A stretch of DNA of 64,000 bases from Sparassis latifolia (Eukaryota > Basidiomycota > Agaricomycetes > Polyporales > Sparassidaceae), in the NCBI GenBank assembly GCA_018466975.1, contig CM031552.1, positions 310,001-374,000 of the forward strand, written 5' to 3'. A program made the translations under genes and the position numbers. Shown here one piece after another: positions 34,800 to 46,337 of this stretch. How positions within the stretch are numbered: position 1 is the stretch's first letter; each line of letters opens with the position of its first letter. Under the pieces are notes generated by a model. It saw only the letters and a program-made list of their open reading frames with translations. It was not told where the DNA came from and made no database searches.

Positions 34800-35689
34800 T
34801 CACGGAACCTTGATACCAGCTTGGAAACCGGGGCGCTCTAGCGCCTTCGCCAGCCACCCCTGAGCATCGAAAGTTATAATCAGCCGCTTACTCCACAATC
34901 GAGGCGAAGAAACATACCTTGACGTGGGGCCACTCATCGAGGCTCTCCACTCCCGCGATCTGGTGGAATCTGATCCATGCAAGGACGTTTATGTCAGCGA
35001 TGCTGTACGTGCCTCTTCCAGGCCCAGCAAGCCAGTCGCGATCAGTCAGGCGGATCTCGAGCACGCCGTATAGACGCTTCGTCTCGTCCAGGTAGCCTGC
35101 CTAGCAATGTCAAAACATAGCCGACGAGACAGCTGAGATCAGGCGCGTACGCTTTTTCGCGTACGGGACGACTTCCGGAGCATACCGCTGGAAGTGGTTC
35201 GACTGTCCCTGCATGGGGCCGACTCCTCCGTGCTACATACACCGTCAGAACCTACAGGCCCTCCGAGAGAGAAGGCTTGACTCACGGCGAAGAAAATCCA
35301 CTGCAGCATCTCGCTGTAGTTGTCCGCATCCTTGTCCTTGTCGAAGCCGAATTTGTTCTCCTTATCATAATGCTGTTGGAGGTATAGGAGGATCGCGGCA
35401 GTCTCAAAGACCACGAAGTCCTTTCGGGAGCGGTCAACAAGCACCGGGATGCGTCCGTTCGGGTTCAGCTTGATGAACCAAGGCTCCTTCTGGACGTTGG
35501 TACTGATGTTGATGGAAAAGACGCTGTGTATTCGCGACAAAGTCAATTGCCGTGGACACGGGCGAGTCGGTTGTTGGAGACTCACTCGTAATCGGGTCCT
35601 TCATATGTTTGCTTCAGCTCTTCGAGGAAGATGGAGACTTTGTGACCGTTTGGTGTCGGACCCGTGTATAGGAGGAGAGGTTTAGACAT
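34800..35689 (-). CDS. Glutathione S-transferase, fungal Ure2p-like class
   Basis: Cytosolic GST. The start at 35689 reads [20 protein letters not shown], with the thioredoxin-fold N terminus and an active-site Thr/Asn region. Later exons give [13 protein letters not shown] (cis-Pro), [17 protein letters not shown] (the glutathione-binding Glu-Thr/Ser pair appears as ETAA), then the helical domain with [51 protein letters not shown] and a final [13 protein letters not shown] at 34800. The domain order and the length of about 235 residues fit the class. Short introns interrupt it. Stress or detoxification role inferred from the family. Confidence 0.88.
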
Positions 35690-36184
35690 GGTGTCTGCTT
35701 AGAGGGATGTTCTGGAGCACCTCCAGTGCCTCATCATCTCTCCCTCTTATATCACCAGTCGATCATCGCTGTCCAGCCGCTAAGTGAATTGGTAAGCTAG
35801 GTAAGGACCACTAAGCAGCGGAAGCGCAGATGATGCAATCGACATGCTTCCTGCACCACTAGCTATCAACGTATATCATCCCGTTCCCTTGCTGAGTCCC
35901 AGTGGAAAACGCGTATTGTGAGATCGCAGCAAGTCGCACGAGGTCGTGGCTGTGACCAGCTGCGACCAGCCGCGAAAATTTGGACTATATGCGATCTTGC
36001 GCGAGCCCAATCAAACGTGGTCGCAGGCTAGCACAGTGCCAAGCGGGAGAATCGAGGCATTTCGCATCTAGTCGAATATTAAGCTGCTGTATAATAATTG
36101 TATTGTCGTGATTTAATACACTGTGACTACACTCGACGTCGTGTGAGCACCCTCGCCGTCGTGCGAGCTCCTGCGACATCGCGC
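35690..36184. other. Spacer upstream of the GST gene
   Basis: Promoter side of the GST gene. The right end carries diverged short repeats around CGACGTCGTG and CGCCGTCGTGCGAGC (about 36.13-36.19 kb). No gene seen. Confidence 0.4.
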
Positions 36185-36375
36185 GATCTACTTCGACCTG
36201 CTCCGCTCACACCCCCGCCCCCGCTCCCACCCCTGCCTGCGCCCCCGCCCCCGTTCCCGCCCCCGCCCCCGCTCCTGCCCGTACCCCCGCCCTCGCACCT
36301 ACGCACCCCTGCACCTACGCACCCCTGCACGCACGCGTGCGCCCATCCCCCTGCCCGCGCACGCACCCGCGCACT
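36185..36375. repeat. C-rich low-complexity tract (G-rich on the minus strand)
   Basis: Irregular repeats of CCCCCGCCCCCG type pass into a CACCTACGCACCCCTG repeat (two copies at about 36296-36330) and then alternating CGCACG. The minus strand has many runs of three to five G close together, so it could form G-quadruplexes. Open frames across it are artefacts of composition. Confidence 0.75.
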
Positions 36376-37344
36376 GGCGCGCAACCGCACACATCCGCAC
36401 TCCCTGTGTTCGCCGTCGTCCCCGTTTTCACACCTGGATGCTGCCCAACACCTGTAATATAAGTAGAGTTAGTGAATATGTGTCATAGCATAGATAAAGA
36501 ATGAGATAAGGTAGAGAGGTCCGCTACAAAGTCAGTGCAAGCGCAGCTGTTCACGCTCAGGCTGACTGGATAGTCGAGGTCGTCCAGACGGCTTCTCGCG
36601 CTCGAAGTGTGCATAAAGGCCCGGCGAGCTCGTTAGTCGGGGTCGTCGGAAGAGAGATGTGTGACCGCGGAGCCTGCTACAGGGGGCGGAGGGTTTTGGA
36701 CGCCGCAAACGAACCTCTCGCAGTGCGAGACGATCGCCTCGGTGCGCTCGGTCCTCGCTCGGTCCATGTGCCCCCCGCCCGCGCGCCCAAATATCGATCC
36801 TCTGACCCCGGATTTCCCGGTATATGCGCCAGAAGTCGACGTGCCGTGTCCGCATCCACATCCTTGTACTCACCTGGTCATCCTAACTTGCCCCATCCCC
36901 CCACTTCTCAACTTCTCGATGCGGGTCATGTCTATCGTGCGCGCCAGGGTCGCGAATCGGCGAATGCGGCGCGCGGACGGGACTGCTCGGATGTCTTCGT
37001 TCGGCTTTGGAGCCTGGAATGCGGCACGCGTACCGCGCCCAGCCGCTTGAGATTGAGGGGCTAGTCAGTGCCCCCCAATTGAAGGCGCAGATGGAAAGAT
37101 CATGGGGATCTCAACGAATGTGGATAGTATCGGATCGCCTTCTTATCGGAAGATTAGCATAACATGATCCACACTTGCACGTAGGCAGTACTTACTACCG
37201 TAATCAGCAGCAACGCTGCAAGTACACCAGAGGGGGTCTCTCGACCATCTGATAAGTAAATTTAAGGACATTTCAGGTGCCTGGATGCCTGACACAGAAA
37301 CTGTCGCCGTACCTCGTCAATAGGGGCACATCAGAGGATTACAG
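36376..37344. other. Intergenic, no supported gene
   Basis: GC-rich at 36.55-37.05 kb with open frames on both strands (for example 36661-37050 plus and 36532-36873 minus), but neither shows a domain, clear splice structure or a reason to prefer one strand. Confidence 0.35.
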
Positions 37345-37490
37345 TCAGGAAGACGAACACACATTCACATAGTCCGGATGTGTCGCAATGCGCACCACGC
37401 GTGCACCAGAAAGCAGTGCAAACTTGTTCTCCCGGAACTGCTGCGAGATTAGACAGGGAATGAGATGTAGAACAGTTCGCACTGTGCGGG
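37345..37490 (-). pseudogene. Possible fragment of RNA cytidine acetyltransferase (NAT10/Kre33 type)
   Basis: A stretch of about 35 residues reads LHLIPCLISQQFRENKFALL followed by SGARVVRIATHPDYVN. This matches my memory of the GNAT domain of Kre33/NAT10, which makes ac4C in 18S rRNA and tRNA. The frame stops just after it and no neighbouring domain (helicase, tRNA-binding tail) is seen on either side. If correct it is an isolated remnant. Chance similarity cannot be excluded. Confidence 0.45.
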
Positions 37491-38192
37491 GTGCGGGCAG
37501 CTGTGCGCACTCGAGCGTGGCATGACCGTCACATTGAGGCAGAGAAGGCTGTTGAGCCACTTCTCGACGGTGTCTTCGGCCGCATATAAAATCGGTGTCT
37601 CGAGCTTGCAGTGTGCACGCTTTCGGCGGTGCCTTGAGGATGGGCTTCTTGAAGCTCGAGCTTACCGCTGCATCGTCTTCGCCCGCGGCGGTGTCTTTAG
37701 TACGCGAGGGGTGGGTGCTCTCATGGAGCTGTTGGATGAGCTTGAGTGAGAGTAATCGGCCGGTATAATAAGCATCGTGCTCTGGAGGTCAGAGCGACTG
37801 GATGCAGGAGGACAAGAGCGCAGACGTGGTGGCGACATGAGTACGGTGACGCGTCCATGTCTCTGTCACATGATGAGCTCGGCGTGGGTGCAAAGAGATG
37901 ATATAAGTGCAAGTACACTGGGCACAAGTACAACATATAGTATATAGCTAATCGAGACACGCGTGCAGGCAAAATTCGACAGATGGCGGCATGGCGGCCT
38001 TACGTCGAGCAAAGTGCAATTCAGACGGGACATGGTACAGGATCGACGCGTCAAATCACAGGATGTCTCGCACGTGTTCGACCAGGTGAGATCTGGTTCG
38101 ACCGCTTGCGATAATCCAAGTCAAGCCGCGATCTGGTGCGTCTTGGTTCGTTCTTGGAATATGCGTTTTTCACTGGGGCTGAGTGGTTAACG
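37491..38192. other. Intergenic, no supported gene
   Basis: Downstream side of the GH128 gene. Several short open frames occur on both strands with no motif that I recognise. Confidence 0.35.
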
Positions 38193-39432
38193 TTACATTC
38201 TGGCTGAGAAAGCAGCAAGTGCTGCGGCTATATAATCAATGACGAACGGTCGACGGAGCCGAAGCAAGGTTCGCATCCGATAGACAACACTAACGTATAC
38301 AGGAACGAGCACTGCAACGGCTATTGTATCCGAATACGGTGGGTACAGATCTACTAGATATACTGCATCTGAGACACTAGAGGAGTTTGCCCCACCATAC
38401 ACATCGCTGGGCCGGTGGTTCGAGCTGACATTGGGCACGATACTGCCAATATTGATATTGCCTGATGAAGTGATGAGGGCATTGTCCTTGTGCAACCACG
38501 GTCACTGGCAGCACTCGCTGAGCAAGACCTGTCGTCAGCGAACGCTCACCGCATTGACGCCCTGCATGTTTTCTATGGCTCCGAACCACGCATACCGTTC
38601 CACCCATTGCATGTCGTCCATAAATGCCTGCGTAGCGTCCATGAAGGTGACAATGTCCTGCAGTGAACATTGGTTATCCGCTTGGTTATAATTCTGGGTA
38701 TTGCAAGAGCGTCAGAAGGGATCAAACAAAACCGCATAAGAATCATACCTGGCATGCCCATTCTGTGACCCAAATAGGTCGTTGGAAAGTCTCATAGAAG
38801 TCTTCCAGATAGACCACGAATGGCGTCGAATTAATATCATACCAATGCAGGGCAACGAAGTCGACGGTGCATCCTCCCTGACATGCATCCAACCATTGGA
38901 GTAGCCATTGCTTCCCGACAGGCGCAGAGCTAGGTGCTGGAGTCCCTATCAGGATCCCTTGAGCCTTAAGAGGCTCTAAATATGCCCTTCATAGAGACGC
39001 TCCGTCTGCTGTAGATAGTTTGGATTGAGCTGACTGCTCGGGCTCATTGAATCCCAGGGCATGGGTGACATGTTGGTACGAGATGGTGTTGTTGATTGAA
39101 CGTTCCCAGTCGGATACCTGAGATTCACGCCAGAGCATCGGGACGAACTCTAGCGTTTGGTAACCCACGGAACTAGGGCTCCAGGTGTAGTACCTAAAGA
39201 CGTTGATCGAAATGAGATAGAATGAACTTAGAAATGTGAAAACACGTACCATTGAGCCCTGCTTGTGATCATGAACTGGTTCATATCCACGTACGGACCA
39301 TTGGGCCAAGCCAATCCAGCTTTGGAAGAGCTGCCTCACAGCACGCGTAGATACATTAGATGAACGTGCAACAGCACGACGCGGAAAGGATACCAGGATA
39401 ATGAGAAGAAGAGCTAATCGGTAAGCTGCCAT
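38193..39432 (-). pseudogene. GH128 endo-beta-1,3-glucanase-like gene with an in-frame stop
   Basis: Family GH128 (Asl1-like) enzymes cleave beta-1,3-glucan of the cell wall. The start at 39432 has a signal-peptide-like MAAYRLALLLIILVSFP. After an intron come RYYTWSPSSVGYQTLEFVPM, HALGFNEPEQSAQSKLS (the catalytic acid/base Glu in FNEPE), VDFVALHWYDINSTPF, FQRPIWVTEWACQ (nucleophile Glu) and WVERYAWFGAIENMQGVN. The tail has a Ser/Asn stretch and a hydrophobic TIAVAVLVPVYVSVVY that could anchor it in the membrane. A TGA at 38989-38991 interrupts DGASL-RAYLEPLKAQG, where relatives have tryptophan. No intron of credible size removes it. Otherwise everything is intact, so the loss is recent or a sequence error. 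Confidence 0.8.
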
Positions 39433-39514
39433 CGCAGGGATTATCTATGCAGAAAGCTCGGTAAGAATAAGGAATTAGCGATGCACGGGCAATTAACCGC
39501 CGGTAGCAGTAGGC

Positions 39515-40215
39515 TCAGCGTGGCTTGCTACGCATTGGACATGATATCAGAGGTGAGCAAGAGCTGGCTTCCATCGTGCTCGCACAAAAGCACTCACCAC
39601 GTGACAGACCCGTAGTCGGACGCACTCGACGCACTCTGAAATTGTCCCCGTAACGCTGACGACTGAGTAGGCGGGCAGGCGGTCGAAGATTCACTAAACG
39701 GATCAGTGCTTAGAGTGCTTGTAGCTACCACGAGTTAACAGTGTACTCACCTTGCTACAGCTCTCTTCTGATAGGGTGAACAATTTCCTCCAGAATGTGA
39801 GAGCACGAAGATCCTCGAGGATGCATGCAGTAAGCCATTCCTCGAGCTTCACAAGTTCCACAGAGATATTCACTACCTCCATTTGCCGGAGAAGCTCCAT
39901 AAGTCCGGGAAGCCAGTGCTCAAGAATTTCTTACTGTGCCGAGCATCTCCAGAGTGTTGAGGTCAGAGGAACGTACTCACGGAACGCAATCTGCGTATGG
40001 CTGTAAATCGTGGGGATCGTCCGAGCGCATGGAGCAGGGCGTAATGTAATTTGTGTGTGTACATATGCTACAACCTTAACAAAAACGTTAAGCGGATATT
40101 ACGGTATGTCCGAATTCTAGGATGGACACTCACATTCGTCCAGTAATGGGATTGAATTCTCCACAATTATACGCGTGAATGCAGACGGAACATCACCCGC
40201 GAAAATGAGGGACGA
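39515..40215 (-). CDS. Uncharacterised protein, start not resolved
   Basis: Three to four exons splice in one frame on the minus strand: VPSAFTRIIVENSIPLLDE, then YVHTQITLRPAPC and IYSHTQIAFQILEHWLPGLM (junction phases agree), ELLRQMEVVNISVELVKLEE, TFWRKLFTLSEESCSK, and a Ser-rich end with a possible stop at 39515-39517. The 5' end runs into the 3' part of the IBA57 gene on the same strand in another frame, and no ATG is in place, so the true start may be in an unseen exon or at the internal ATG near 39.90 kb. No domain recognised. Confidence 0.4.
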
Positions 40216-40274
40216 TACTGAGATCCTAAACTCAGATAATGACAATGAGTACTCATCCAGTGACAAACTACTGA

Positions 40275-41587
40275 CTACTCTTGCTCGAGAGTGGGACGTG
40301 GCCACCAATCCGGCCACCAATGTGATACGCCCCACGTCCGGTCATCTCCATCAACCTTGAGCTCGAATGTCGCTGTGCCATTTTCCACAGCAGAAACATG
40401 TTCCAAGCGTAAGAGGGCAAGACCAACGCCATGGATCGAACTAAGGAGCTTCCCTGTCCCACGTGGCCGTGGTTTTGGGGCACCATCGTCCTGCGTAGAG
40501 ACATGGTGGGTACGAATGTCAGTATCCGAAGGAAATTGTGTTGCGTCGGCAGTTGTGTCACTGAGTTACACCTCGTACATTAGCATGTCATCATAATTGG
40601 TATGTCCGGAAAAACATACCCGCTGTCCTCAGGATGAATTACCACGGGTAGGATTCGCTTGCGCAAAACGCCTGTGTGGTACGTGCGGACCGTCAACTCC
40701 TGACCAACGTAGCAGCCTTTCCTGAAGTCGACTGTCAAGGAATCCCAAGAATATTATCAACAATAAATCTCCAAAGAATATAGATATACTGACGTGCGCC
40801 CATGATATCCAGGTTAGAGTCCATGGGGAAAGCATGGGTGGGTGGGATATCTGTGACGCCCTCGGGCACGCCGTTCAATATCCTGTGTAATAGGTAGTCA
40901 TCAGATGATGCGACATCGTGAGTCGATGCCTCCTGTGCTGCATGCTACTCAGAGTCTCAACGCATTTGAAGTAGTGCCATCGCTCACGCTTGTCTCCCTT
41001 TCTCACCAGCAAACGATGACCCATGCCAACTGCTCTCCGGTCTCGCAGCACTCCCGCGTCTGCTCCCCATGGCCATTCTGGCTCGCCATCCCAGACAGGC
41101 TCTACCGCTCCACTCCGGACTGCATTCCACTGTCTCTCCGTCTCCCACTTCTTCTCCTCGTCGGAGCCCCATGCAGACCAGACATCATATTCCTCTGTTA
41201 CATCACGCAGCTTGACCTTGGAGCGCAATACGTATTTCTTGAGCATAGGCAACAGAGGAGGTGCCTCGGACGACCTGGAGTCGCACTCTATGAGGTAGCC
41301 CCGGTTTCCGCTGGGGCTAGGATGAGCATAGATAAATACGTCGTACAGGACTCTACCCTTGAAGAGTACAGGTCAGCATTTCAGTAGTTACGATACGAGA
41401 TACTTGCCTGTGCGTGCAGGAAGGCAGAGAAGAAATGGTTTTGCGGAGATTTTGGTATAGTAGAAGCAACGATGCCATTCAGGAACTCGGCCGCATGAGA
41501 CCCAGTCACAGACAGGATGGAACGCTGAGGAATAGGTGCGATCGTAGGCACATTGCGAACGAGAGCGCGAACGCTGCGAGGTAGCAT
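40275..41587 (-). CDS. Iron-sulfur cluster assembly factor IBA57, mitochondrial
   Basis: A folate-binding GcvT-fold protein that helps ISCA proteins make 4Fe-4S clusters in mitochondria. The start at 41587 reads [20 protein letters not shown] (presequence-like) and then [20 protein letters not shown]. Later exons give [20 protein letters not shown], a charged middle, [20 protein letters not shown] and [12 protein letters not shown]. The family signature [17 protein letters not shown] carries the conserved Cys. The end is [13 protein letters not shown] at 40275. No break seen. The ATG lies 119 bases from the divergent COA5 start. Confidence 0.9.
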
Positions 41588-41706
41588 ATCCGAGTACTAA
41601 CCAGTCCGCGCTCTCAGTAAGTAGGATGTGCGAGCCATCCGAGTGACCGCGGACGAGAACTTCGGGAGAACTTCGGGGGTTCTCAACTGCACCTTCCACT
41701 CGATCC

Positions 41707-42028
41707 ATGTCCTCCTCCTGCGAAAATCTGCGCGCAGCTCTCAAGGAGTGTCTGTTGTACTCGGATTGCGTTGTGAAGCAAGGCCACTTACCCTCAGAAT
41801 GTCTCCGAGAGCACACCAATGAACTCCCGGAGCAGTGTCAGGCTTTGCGGCTAGCGACTTTTGAGTGCAAGAGAGGCATGGTGCGTCCTCGTATAACCTG
41901 GCGATCTTCGGCATTGATGAATCAACCTTGCGTACTACGACTAGTTGGATATGAGGAAACGATTCCGGGGGAATAACGTCAATGCACCGGTATTCACCCC
42001 GTCGCATCCAACAGAAGACAGTCGATAG
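41707..42028 (+). CDS. Cytochrome c oxidase assembly factor 5 (Pet191 family)
   Basis: Twin-cysteine protein of the mitochondrial intermembrane space needed for complex IV assembly. Two exons, 41707-41880 and 41945-42028, encode about 85 residues. Cysteines at 5 and 15 (Cx9C), 21 and 32 (Cx10C), and 44 and 54 (Cx9C) follow the Pet191 plan, ending FECKRGM joined to LDMRKRFRGNN, the conserved basic end. Stop at 42026-42028. Confidence 0.92.
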
Positions 42029-42989
42029 GATGGAAGAATACCCCTCCTTGTTCGCGACATATGACTGGGTTGTACATACCTTTCTCGTATCTACCATCTG
42101 TTCCCTGAATTCCCTTATAGCTGTACACATTGTACTAGTAAGCAGCACCCGATTTTTCATCTCTGCGAATGCCCACTAATTCCTAGTATTATTGCTAGTC
42201 ATATCACTCATACATGTATGATCAACAAGTAGGAGTCCACTCGAGACTTCACTTCGTGTTTCTTTGAATTTTCCCTCTCTCGGAATACTGAGGCACGCAT
42301 GGTACTGGTGTGCAAAGTTCCTGTGCAGGAGCCGTTCAGCCGCATTCACTACTGCCGAGCAATGCTCGCCTTTGGTCTACAGAGGGAAATATCCATGGCG
42401 GATGGATTCCACAATTTCGTCCCTCACACGAAGGTGTATCCATCTTGGATTCATGTGGTATAGCGTACTTCGTGTACTGTCACCCAAGACTCATCTGGCC
42501 TTCCTATGTGTTCACGGAGGAACATCGATTAGAACTTTAGCTGAAGGTACAATTTGCACCACTTCTCACCGACAAAACTGTGCTCAGTGGTCATGTCGGT
42601 GAACATTCGTGAAATAAGAGATGTTTACCACATCAGAATTTACCAAGAAGCACAAGAGGGACAAAAATGAGGTTGACTGGCAATAGCCATGAATCACCTT
42701 AGAACAAAATATTGGAAACCATGCCCAGAACAACGCTGAGGTCTGAAAAATTGGTAATGTGGCATTCGAGTGGAGGCAGAACACGGAACCCCCTAGTAAA
42801 AGGCGAGGGGGTTGTCTGATTGCAATACCTCCTGCCACAACTACGTGTGGTCAGAATGGGCAGACACGAGCCCGAGCTTCGCATTTTGTTGAGCTCGCGG
42901 GTATGCAGTCACGTTACCAAACCACTGAGAACTTGACCGTTTACACCAAGTTTACACCGACCCTAGTACGGTCAGATAGCACTTGAGAC
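42029..42989. other. Intergenic between COA5 and the METTL3-like gene
   Basis: No supported gene. Open frames at 42264-42602 (plus) and 42031-42160 (minus) have no recognisable motif. The right end presumably holds the promoter of the methyltransferase gene. Confidence 0.4.
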
Positions 42990-45098
42990 ATGTCTCGAGA
43001 TGATAAGCTCAAGGTCGTCGCTTCCTCTGCCTTAAGCAACCTCTTCTCTACGCACAAAGTGCACACACCGATATCTGCTTTTGACCTGCTCACGCGCATC
43101 ATTGCCTCTGGTCCTCCCCCAGCAGGTCTTCTCCCAAATCCAAAAATTCCGCCCTCATTTCGGCTCACGGACCTCTCCCGCTTCGAAGCCATCCTTGAAG
43201 GTTTCGCTGAAGAATGGAATTTTGGGCTCGTCGAAGTGTCGCGCGAAGAACGCGACGGCGGGCTTACTGTCATGGACGTGCAGCTCGGCGAAGCAGGACA
43301 GCAACAAGCAAGGGCGGTTGCACAAAGCAGGAAGCGTAAACGAGTAGTGGACGAAGATGCAGACTCAGCTGCTGGCGATTCTGAGGAAGATGAAGAACAG
43401 CCGAGGAATATAAAACCTGCGCCAAGCACCCTTGCCAGTCTCAGCAGAGACATGCGGGAAATCTACAACATATTGCAGCAGAGTACCGCGAAGGGGCGTC
43501 TACTTGCCGAACAGGTGTGTCTCGTCTACAGCTATCGTTCGCTCTTGCGACGACTGATGCTCTTCAGTTCCACACCGTGAACGGAAGCTTCGAGCCCATC
43601 TGCTCACACATAACCAAGGATGAGTGTGCCAAGTCACGGCGTCTCTCCTCGCAGTCTAGCGCGAATGGCCTTGCAACTATCTGTGACCGCATCCACTTCC
43701 GCCCGCTCCTCCGCCCCCATACTGATCCTACGCTTGGTCACTGCTCCTACTTGAATACGTGTTACTCCGAACCTACATACGCGCAGTCACCCTCTATTCC
43801 ACCTCTTCCGTCGCATCGCGCCGTGGGATATGGCGCCCAGGGAGGGGGTGCTGTTAGCCTCCCTAGTGGGCTGGGAGCAGGCGGACGTGGTAAGGAGAAG
43901 GCTCCCTGTCGATATCTCCACTTCGAAGTGGACTGGGATACCAGCGACGGTGCGGCTTACGTGGAGAAACGCACCGAGGTAAAGAGGACACCGTTCAAAT
44001 TGGGCATTGGGCTTGGTCCGACTGGGAAGGAGGGAAAGGTGATGAATATATATTTACCCGGGGAATGTCTACTTCTAACGTGAATCCACACAGCTCCCAC
44101 CGCAGTGGCTTAACTGTGATTTACGCAGATTCGACTACTCTGTCCTGGGCAAATTCCATGTAATCATGGCCGATCCACCATGGGATATACACATGAGCGT
44201 GAGTTCTTCCGATTCGTTCGTGTATTTGCTCTACCCCGCCTCAATGGCATGACGCCTCTGCCATGTCTTCGTGCAGCGGTAGATCAAATCCTGGGACTGC
44301 AGAATATCCATTGATTCCCTTGCTACTCAATAGCTGCCGTATGGCACCATGACCGACGATGAGATGCGCGCAATGCCCATCCCAGCTCTTCAAGACGAAG
44401 GCCTACTTTTTCTGTGGGTCACTGGCCGTGCGATGGAGGTTGGGCGAGAATGCCTACGTGTATGGGGCTATACCCGTGTCGATGAAGTCGTATGGGTCAA
44501 GACCAACCAGGTATTATTCTCTTAGCCGCCGAAGTCATCATGATTTCACATCACCTCCCATCACTTTCTGTAGCTCCAGCGGGTTATCCGCACAGGACGC
44601 ACAGGCCATTGGCTGAATCACACGAAGGAGCACATGCTTGTCGGCGTTAAGACCGTGACAGACGCGGACGGAAAGCTGAAGTTCCCTTCATGGGCCAACC
44701 GCGGACTCGACACGGACGTTATTGTCTCCGAAGTGCGCGAGACGAGTCGCAAGCCAGATGAGGTATACGGGATGATCGAGCGCATGTGTCCAGGAGGAAG
44801 AAAGATTGAGATTTTCGGCCGGAAGCACAATACGAGGCCTGGGTGGGTGTCGTAGCTGTTTCATGTATTGAAAATGGTCGCTAATTTATGTTGCATTTCA
44901 CTCCCGCCCAGTTGGTTGACGCTCGGGAACCAGTTGGGAACCGACCAGATCTATGAGGAGGACCTTGCTGCACGGATTAAAGCACGGTGCGTATCCCAAG
45001 CAAGCATCGTTTTCACGATGATTGGTCTCTAATTCAAGAATCCTTGTCACAGGTATCCGGAACGGGTGATCAATGCATCACAGGCTGGTGGAACATAG
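42990..45098 (+). CDS. MT-A70 mRNA N6-adenosine methyltransferase (METTL3/IME4-like)
   Basis: Catalytic subunit type of the m6A writer; it moves methyl from SAM to adenosine in mRNA, in the nucleus. Seven exons: 42990-43514, 43568-44038, 44094-44198, 44334-44510, 44574-44842, 44912-44986, 45053-45098. The N-terminal third holds a lysine/arginine-rich KRKR segment and an acidic patch. A Cys/His-rich middle ([20 protein letters not shown] and [20 protein letters not shown]) recalls the zinc-finger region of METTL3. The MT-A70 domain shows [20 protein letters not shown] (catalytic DPPW), [32 protein letters not shown] and [17 protein letters not shown]. It looks intact, so active m6A writing is predicted. 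Confidence 0.93.
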
Positions 45099-45483
45099 CA
45101 GATTTTGTAAGTCCTTGCAAACAAATTGTTGTGTAAATTGCTATCTGGACTTGGACATGTTCGTCGACTTGCTGTGACTACTCACGCTTGTACATGTAAC
45201 TTTTAATGTATCTCTAAGATCAACTGAGTGCGGGACGCACTTTTGCGTCGTTAGGGCTGCGCGATGGTCCAAGTGACCATGAACCAGTGCAAAATGAACC
45301 AGAAGAACTGAGCAGCCCTACGTGTGAGCCTGCGTGAGCGCTGTGTGTCGGTTATTACCGGGGAATCGGGACAGCAAGTTCACCGTCACCGCGACGAGCA
45401 CTACAGTCCTATTTTCCTTCGTTAGTCTGCTTCATTTCCCTGTCTGTTACTGGAGCTTGACTCTTCCCTATCCATAGTTAACG
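45099..45483. other. Intergenic, promoter of the ATP synthase subunit d gene
   Basis: No gene seen. Contains a GGACGCAC/GCGTC-rich stretch near 45.23 kb and pyrimidine-rich sequence just before the ATG. Confidence 0.4.
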
Positions 45484-46337
45484 ATGGCCTCAAAAGCAGC
45501 CGTAGCGGCGGTGGTAAGTGAAGACACATCACGCGGAACTGTGTCACTTAGTTTTACCCTCGGGTGCGAAGGATTTCGCCCGCGTTTACAACTCGCTCGG
45601 TCTTTCCAAGGGTACGTCCAAGAAGGCATGAGTTGCATGGGATGGTCGGGTCTGATTTTTTGGGGCAACACCAGAGACCATCGCCAGCCTGCAGGCGTTC
45701 CGCAAGCGACACTCAGACGCCCAGCGCACGCAGGCGCAATACGCCTCGCAGCCAGCAACAGTAGATCTTGAACACTACCGCTCGGTGCTCAAGAACAAGG
45801 CTGTTATCGATGAGGCGGAGAAGATCCTCCGCGAGTTTAAGCCCGTCACGTATGACGTGAGCGCGCACATCAAGGCTATCGAGACTTTCGAGGTTAAGGC
45901 AGTGAGTGTCTACTTCCGACGGCTCACGGTTACGCGTTTTCGGGGAATGCGACAGCTATTTCGGACGTGTTGTTGATCGTGGATTGTCGACTGCATAGGT
46001 CGCTTCAGCGAAGGAGACCACGGAGAAGATCGACACGGAGTTGAAGGATCTCCAGGCAACCCTCGCTAACATCGAGGAGGCGCGTCCCTTCGAGGATTTA
46101 ACTGTATGTATACACTTCGTTGTCCCAATGTTGTTTCATATTCTCCACCTTTTATGCAGGTGGATGAGGTTGGCGAGGCACACCCCCAGATTGTCGCGAC
46201 CGTCGAGACGATGATGAAGAAGGGCAAGTGGTCTGTGCCAGGTATGTTCGCGGTCGTTTTCTTTAACGCCGAGACTTACCGTGACGGGGTGCACTACAGG
46301 CTACAAGGAGAAGTTCGGCGATCTCTCTCTCATGTAA
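45484..46337 (+). CDS. ATP synthase subunit d (Atp7), mitochondrial
   Basis: Peripheral-stalk subunit of F1Fo ATP synthase on the matrix side of the inner membrane. Six exons: 45484-45513, 45572-45611, 45675-45901, 45999-46103, 46160-46241, 46300-46337. The protein reads MASKAAVAAV, DFARVYNSLGLSKETIASLQ, AFRKRHSDAQRTQAQYASQP, HYRSVLKNKAVIDEAEKILR, FKPVTYDVSAHIKAIETFE and ends GYKEKFGDLSLM, all strongly conserved in fungi. About 173 residues. The intron phases keep the frame throughout. Confidence 0.93.

Noticed and set aside
36127..36390. Gly/Arg-rich minus-strand protein over the C-rich tract
   Set aside because: Composition artefact of simple sequence; no start context, splice sites or domain.
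36532..37064. Overlapping open frames on both strands
   Set aside because: GC-rich DNA makes several long frames; none has a recognisable feature, so no gene is called.
42264..42602. 112-codon plus-strand open frame upstream of the METTL3-like gene
   Set aside because: No motif or splice support; Cys/Arg/Ser composition looks like noncoding translation.
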